From: CAZDML01 sp964506645
Lineage (GTDB): Bacteria > Elusimicrobiota > Elusimicrobia > 2-01-FULL-59-12
Direction of reading: 5' to 3'
DNA length: 17,428 bases
NCBI GenBank assembly: GCA_964506645.1
Contig: CAZDML010000032.1
Coordinates: 1-17,428 of the forward strand
The notes under the pieces were generated by a model. The model did not search any database, was not told the DNA's origin, and saw only the letters and a list, made by a program, of their open reading frames with translations. A program made the position numbers and the translations under genes. Positions 14,777-17,428 of the stretch are shown in pieces. The stretch's first letter is position 1, and each line of letters starts with the position of its first letter.

Positions 14777-15711
14777 TGAGCGATCAGACCCGCTCCCACG
14801 ACACCCAGATGTTGATCAAGCTTCGAAACCACCAGCTTCACGGCACTTCCCGGCGTTGGGAAGCTGCGTTTGTGTAGCGTTTGTTTTAGAGGCGACAAGA
14901 GGAGGTCCCCAGCGCGGGAAAGTCCTCCTGCCAAAATAATCCATTCGGGATTTAAGACGTTCACGAGCGAAGCCAACCCGATCCCCAGGTGTTGGCCTGC
15001 CTGATCCCACAGCTGCTGCGAGAGCTTATCGCCCTTACGCGCGGCCTGCTGCAGCACATAGGGAGAAATCTGCGAGAGATCACCTCGCACGAGATCCGTA
15101 ATGGAGGTCGAGACACCTGTCTCGATGGCTCGGCGCGCTTCCTCGGCCATCGCCCGCGCCCCGACATAGCGTTCCAAACAGCCTCGGTTGCCGCAATTGC
15201 AGAGCACGCCCTCCGGATAGAGAGTCATGTGACCAATTTCCCCCGCACTGCCGGTGGCCCCATGATAGAGTTCGCCGTTAAGCACAATGCCGCCCCCCAC
15301 ACCGGTTCCAACGGTGACGCAGATTAAATTTTTTACTTTTCGCTTCGCCTCAACGACAAAAGCGGCCCAGGAGGCGACATTGGCATCGTTATCGACACGG
15401 ATCGGATAGTGCAGATGCTTAGAAATCAGGGCTTTGAGTGGTACATTCTTCCAGTTAAGATTGGGCGATATGCGAACCACTCCGCGCTGTGGATCGATAT
15501 CGCCCGCGGCGCCGATGCCAATGCCTTTAATTTTTTTGCCCTTGGTTTTTTTAAGCAGCTGCTGAGCTTCAAAAATAATCAGTTCAACCGTATGGCGCGG
15601 GTCGTTTTTAGATGGGGTTGACACCATGTGGTGATGCGTGAGTTTTCCCGACGGTTCTACGAGCCCCAGTTTAATGCCGGTGCCGCCCAGATCGATACCC
15701 AAAGTGAGCAT
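14773..15711 (-). CDS. ROK-family sugar kinase, probable glucokinase
   Basis: A 312-residue ROK-family kinase expected to phosphorylate glucose, or a related hexose or aminosugar, with ATP in the cytoplasm. It begins MLTLGIDLGGTGIKLGLV, the phosphate-binding motif. GIGAAGDID lies at 66-73, and RVDNDANVASWAA (105-117) holds catalytic D109. CVTVGTGVGGGIVLNGELYHG runs from 131 to 151. The ROK signature and zinc site are GEIGH (157-161) and CNCGNRGCLE (171-180), with H161, C171, C173 and C178. No N-terminal helix-turn-helix is present, so it is an enzyme rather than a ROK repressor. I chose ATG 15711. The frame is open 14 codons further, but those only read the folC end. It lies 1 base after folC and overlaps lptD. 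The exact sugar is unproven. Confidence 0.92.
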   Translation of the reverse strand: MLTLGIDLGGTGIKLGLVEPSGKLTHHHMVSTPSKNDPRHTVELIIFEAQQLLKKTKGKKIKGIGIGAAGDIDPQRGVVRISPNLNWKNVPLKALISKHLHYPIRVDNDANVASWAAFVVEAKRKVKNLICVTVGTGVGGGIVLNGELYHGATGSAGEIGHMTLYPEGVLCNCGNRGCLERYVGARAMAEEARRAIETGVSTSITDLVRGDLSQISPYVLQQAARKGDKLSQQLWDQAGQHLGIGLASLVNVLNPEWIILAGGLSRAGDLLLSPLKQTLHKRSFPTPGSAVKLVVSKLDQHLGVVGAGLIAQ

Positions 15712-15712
15712 G

Positions 15713-17041
15713 TTACGAGATCCCCTTTGCCATCGGGCTTCGGCCCGATACATTCTGATACAACGTCCCTAAAAGAGCCAACGATCCTAGCACCACAACC
15801 AGCCCGTCCTTAGGGGTGTGGGCCAACGCCTGCTGCACCGCCGCGGCGGGCGATGCACAGCGTTGGATCTGTGCGCGGGCCTTTGCCTTTTTAAATGCGA
15901 CTGCCAATTTTAGGACGGGCAATGCGCGCCGGTCAGCGACCCGGCAAAGATACAGAGAGTCCGCCCAGGGCGCGACGGCACGGGCCATCGTTCGATAGTC
16001 TTTATCGCGATAGACCGCCATCACCACACTCTTGGGTTGATTGGCCCATGGAGACTGCGAGATCGTCTCGATCAGTCGTTCGACCGCCGGAGGGTTATGT
16101 GCACCGTCCAACAGCAACGATGCGCGCAGCGTGGAAGGATACAGTTCACAACGGCCCGGCCACACCACCGACCACAGACCCAAACGCACGGCCGATTTTG
16201 GAATCCGGTGTCCATTGTGTTGCAGCGCCGTAATCGTCGCCAACACAAGCGCCATATTATCGGCCTGATAGCTCCCCAACAAACGGCAGGGGTAATCCAC
16301 CGCGGCCTCCCCCTGCGCCTGATACCGAATGGTCTGATGGCGCCCCAGCCAGTCGGTTTCGGTCGTCTCGGCAGAAAAATCGTCATCGAGTTGAAGAAGC
16401 GACACGTGCTTTTTTTCTGCAAGGGAGGCAATCACCTGTTGACCCTCACCCCGCACGCCCGAAATGACAGGCGATGGCGATTTAATAATACCGGCTTTCT
16501 CTCGCGCAATCTTGCGCTCGGTGTTTCCCAGCCACTGCATGTGATCGCGCCCAATAGAGGTAATCACGGCGGCCTCCGGCGCAGGAATGACGTTCGTAGC
16601 ATCCCAACGGCCGCCCAGTCCTGTTTCAATCACTGCCCAATCTACTTGCTGCTCGGCAAAATAGAGAAACGCCAGCGCCGTCACAAATTCAAAATAGGTG
16701 AGTGCTTCTCCGGCCATCTGTTCAGCCTGACGCAACCGCATCGACAACCGGGCAAATGTGTCCTGCAGGATCGGGCGGTGCTGGATGCGGATGCGCTCAC
16801 AGACATCGAGGAAATGGGGAGACGTGTAGAGCCCGACGCGATAGCCGGCGGCTCGCAGAATAGAATCGAGTGCGGCAGAGACCGAGCCTTTGCCGTTGGT
16901 CCCGGCGATATGAAGGGCTTTGAATCGTCGTTCTGGATGATCGAGCACATCCAGCACGCGTTCGAGCGCGGTCAAACCCGGGCGAATACGGAACATCCCC
17001 CGGCGCTGCAAGTTTTGGAAGGCGTTGTTAGACCGTGGCAT
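15713..17041 (-). CDS. folC: Folylpolyglutamate synthase / dihydrofolate synthase
   Basis: FolC adds glutamate to dihydropteroate and to reduced folates, using ATP, in the cytoplasm. The 442 residues match the family. It has HIAGTNGKGSV (44-54, P-loop), LYTSPHF (71-77), an EFVTALAFLYFAE helix and ETGLGGRWDATN. ITSIGRDHMQWLG, the KAGIIK segment with the lysine usually carbamylated, and LLDGAHNPPA in the Mur-ligase-like C-terminal domain follow. The chosen ATG gives 'AFQNLQRRGMFRIRPGLTALERVLD', which matches the family's usual opening, so the internal Met16 is not the start. It overlaps the accD 3' end by 14 bases. accD-folC adjacency is a widespread arrangement. The cluster then diverts to a kinase and lptD. 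Whether it is bifunctional cannot be told from motifs alone. Confidence 0.95.
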   Translation of the reverse strand: MPRSNNAFQNLQRRGMFRIRPGLTALERVLDVLDHPERRFKALHIAGTNGKGSVSAALDSILRAAGYRVGLYTSPHFLDVCERIRIQHRPILQDTFARLSMRLRQAEQMAGEALTYFEFVTALAFLYFAEQQVDWAVIETGLGGRWDATNVIPAPEAAVITSIGRDHMQWLGNTERKIAREKAGIIKSPSPVISGVRGEGQQVIASLAEKKHVSLLQLDDDFSAETTETDWLGRHQTIRYQAQGEAAVDYPCRLLGSYQADNMALVLATITALQHNGHRIPKSAVRLGLWSVVWPGRCELYPSTLRASLLLDGAHNPPAVERLIETISQSPWANQPKSVVMAVYRDKDYRTMARAVAPWADSLYLCRVADRRALPVLKLAVAFKKAKARAQIQRCASPAAAVQQALAHTPKDGLVVVLGSLALLGTLYQNVSGRSPMAKGIS

Positions 17042-17428
17042 TGAAATAGGCCAGAAGCTGACCTAACGTTTTACGCAGCTGGGTGCGTTCGACAATCATA
17101 TCGATCATGCCGTGCTGTAGCAGAAATTCAGACAACTGGAACCCTTCCGGGAGCTGCTGGCGGATGGTCTGCTCAATCACGCGTGGGCCCGCAAAAGCGA
17201 TGAGCGCCTTGGGTTCGGCCATAATGATATCGCCCAGCATCGCAAAGGATGCCGTCACGCCGCCCGTGGTGGGGTCGGTGATGAGCGAGATAAAGGGAAT
17301 ACCTGCTTCGTGGAGTTTGGCCAGAGCCGCACTGGTTTTGGCCATTTGCATCAGCGACAAGATCGACTCCTGCATGCGCGCACCACCGGACGCCGAGACG
17401 ACGAGAACGGGCACTTTCTTTTTAAGAG
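17028..17428 (-). CDS. accD: Acetyl-CoA carboxylase carboxyltransferase beta subunit, C-terminal part
   Basis: C-terminal portion, about 133 codons, of the beta subunit of acetyl-CoA carboxyltransferase. With AccA it moves a carboxyl group from carboxybiotin to acetyl-CoA, giving malonyl-CoA for fatty acids and hence lipid A. The frame is open to the window edge and reads LKKKVPVLVVSASGGARMQE, so the GTG at 17414 is internal, not a start. The crotonase-fold motifs SASGGARMQE, SLITDPTTGGVTASFAMLGD, FAGPRVIEQTIRQQLPEGFQ and SEFLLQHGMID are all diagnostic. The N-terminal zinc ribbon lies outside the window. Its TAA lies inside the folC start region (14-base overlap), consistent with translational coupling. 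Confidence 0.95.
   Translation of the reverse strand, partial: LKKKVPVLVVSASGGARMQESILSLMQMAKTSAALAKLHEAGIPFISLITDPTTGGVTASFAMLGDIIMAEPKALIAFAGPRVIEQTIRQQLPEGFQLSEFLLQHGMIDMIVERTQLRKTLGQLLAYFNATV

Noticed and set aside
15712..15753. N-terminal 14-residue extension of the ROK kinase
   Set aside because: It only reads through the folC stop region. The phosphate-binding DLGGT motif is normally within the first ten residues, as it is from ATG 15711.
16037..17044. 335-residue open frame on the plus strand, opposite folC
   Set aside because: Antisense to a FolC gene with all family motifs. It is rich in Arg, His and Gln, has no ribosome binding site or known motif, and is an effect of the high third-position GC of folC.
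1..17428. tRNA, rRNA, insertion sequences, CRISPR arrays, phage or toxin-antitoxin genes
   Set aside because: No cloverleaf-like sequence, transposase, terminal inverted repeats, regular direct repeats or small paired toxin genes were seen by eye. Nearly all bases are covered by recognised metabolic genes.

Overview
The window comes from a diderm (LPS-making) bacterium. It encodes the outer-membrane LPS translocon protein LptD, a complete dTDP-L-rhamnose pathway, and housekeeping genes (accD, folC) in the order often seen in Gram-negative lineages. Base composition is near 50% GC overall. Sampled 60-base lines run from about 58-60% in folC down to about 36% over the small DUF5989 gene. A run of ten Ns at 4429-4438 marks a scaffold join, so this is a draft or metagenomic assembly. 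I cannot name the organism. An uncultured lineage such as Omnitrophota or a deltaproteobacterial-type group is only a guess from gene content.

Layout. The left edge (1-52, minus) holds the first 17 codons of a divergent gene that reads like the N-terminus of a DegT/DnrJ-type sugar aminotransferase. A short plus-strand operon follows: a NodU/CmcH-type carbamoyltransferase (101-1867), an SxtJ-family membrane protein (1867-2271) and a 51-residue DUF5989 membrane peptide (2281-2436). These three commonly travel together in exopolysaccharide loci. They converge on a long minus-strand gene array that fills the rest of the window. Read in its own direction (right to left) the array is accD (partial), folC, a ROK sugar kinase, lptD, rmlA, rmlC, a GalE-like epimerase, rmlB, rmlD, ugd, a UDP-glucuronate decarboxylase, a GT2 glycosyltransferase, a methyltransferase cut by the N gap, gmd and a GDP-L-fucose synthase.

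How the genes work together. RmlA-B-C-D take glucose-1-phosphate to dTDP-L-rhamnose. Ugd and the decarboxylase take UDP-glucose to UDP-glucuronate and then UDP-xylose. Gmd and GDP-fucose synthase take GDP-mannose to GDP-L-fucose. The GalE-like enzyme supplies a C4 epimer of some UDP-sugar. The ROK kinase may feed glucose-6-phosphate into the pool. The glycosyltransferase, methyltransferase and carbamoyltransferase would assemble and decorate a rhamnose/fucose/xylose-type glycan. LptD places lipopolysaccharide in the outer membrane. No flippase, polymerase, ABC exporter or initiating phosphoglycosyltransferase is in the window, so assembly and export genes for the glycan must lie elsewhere.

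The minus-strand genes are packed very tightly. Seven junctions are 4-base ATGA or GTGA overlaps, six of them consecutive, and two more are 1-base overlaps. The only real breaks are about 67 bp (12508-12574) and 42 bp (11024-11065). No stretch longer than 300 bases lacks a gene. I see no tRNA, rRNA, insertion sequence, CRISPR array or prophage sequence. The window is mostly recognisable nucleotide-sugar metabolism. The least understood part is the carbamoyltransferase-SxtJ-DUF5989 module.
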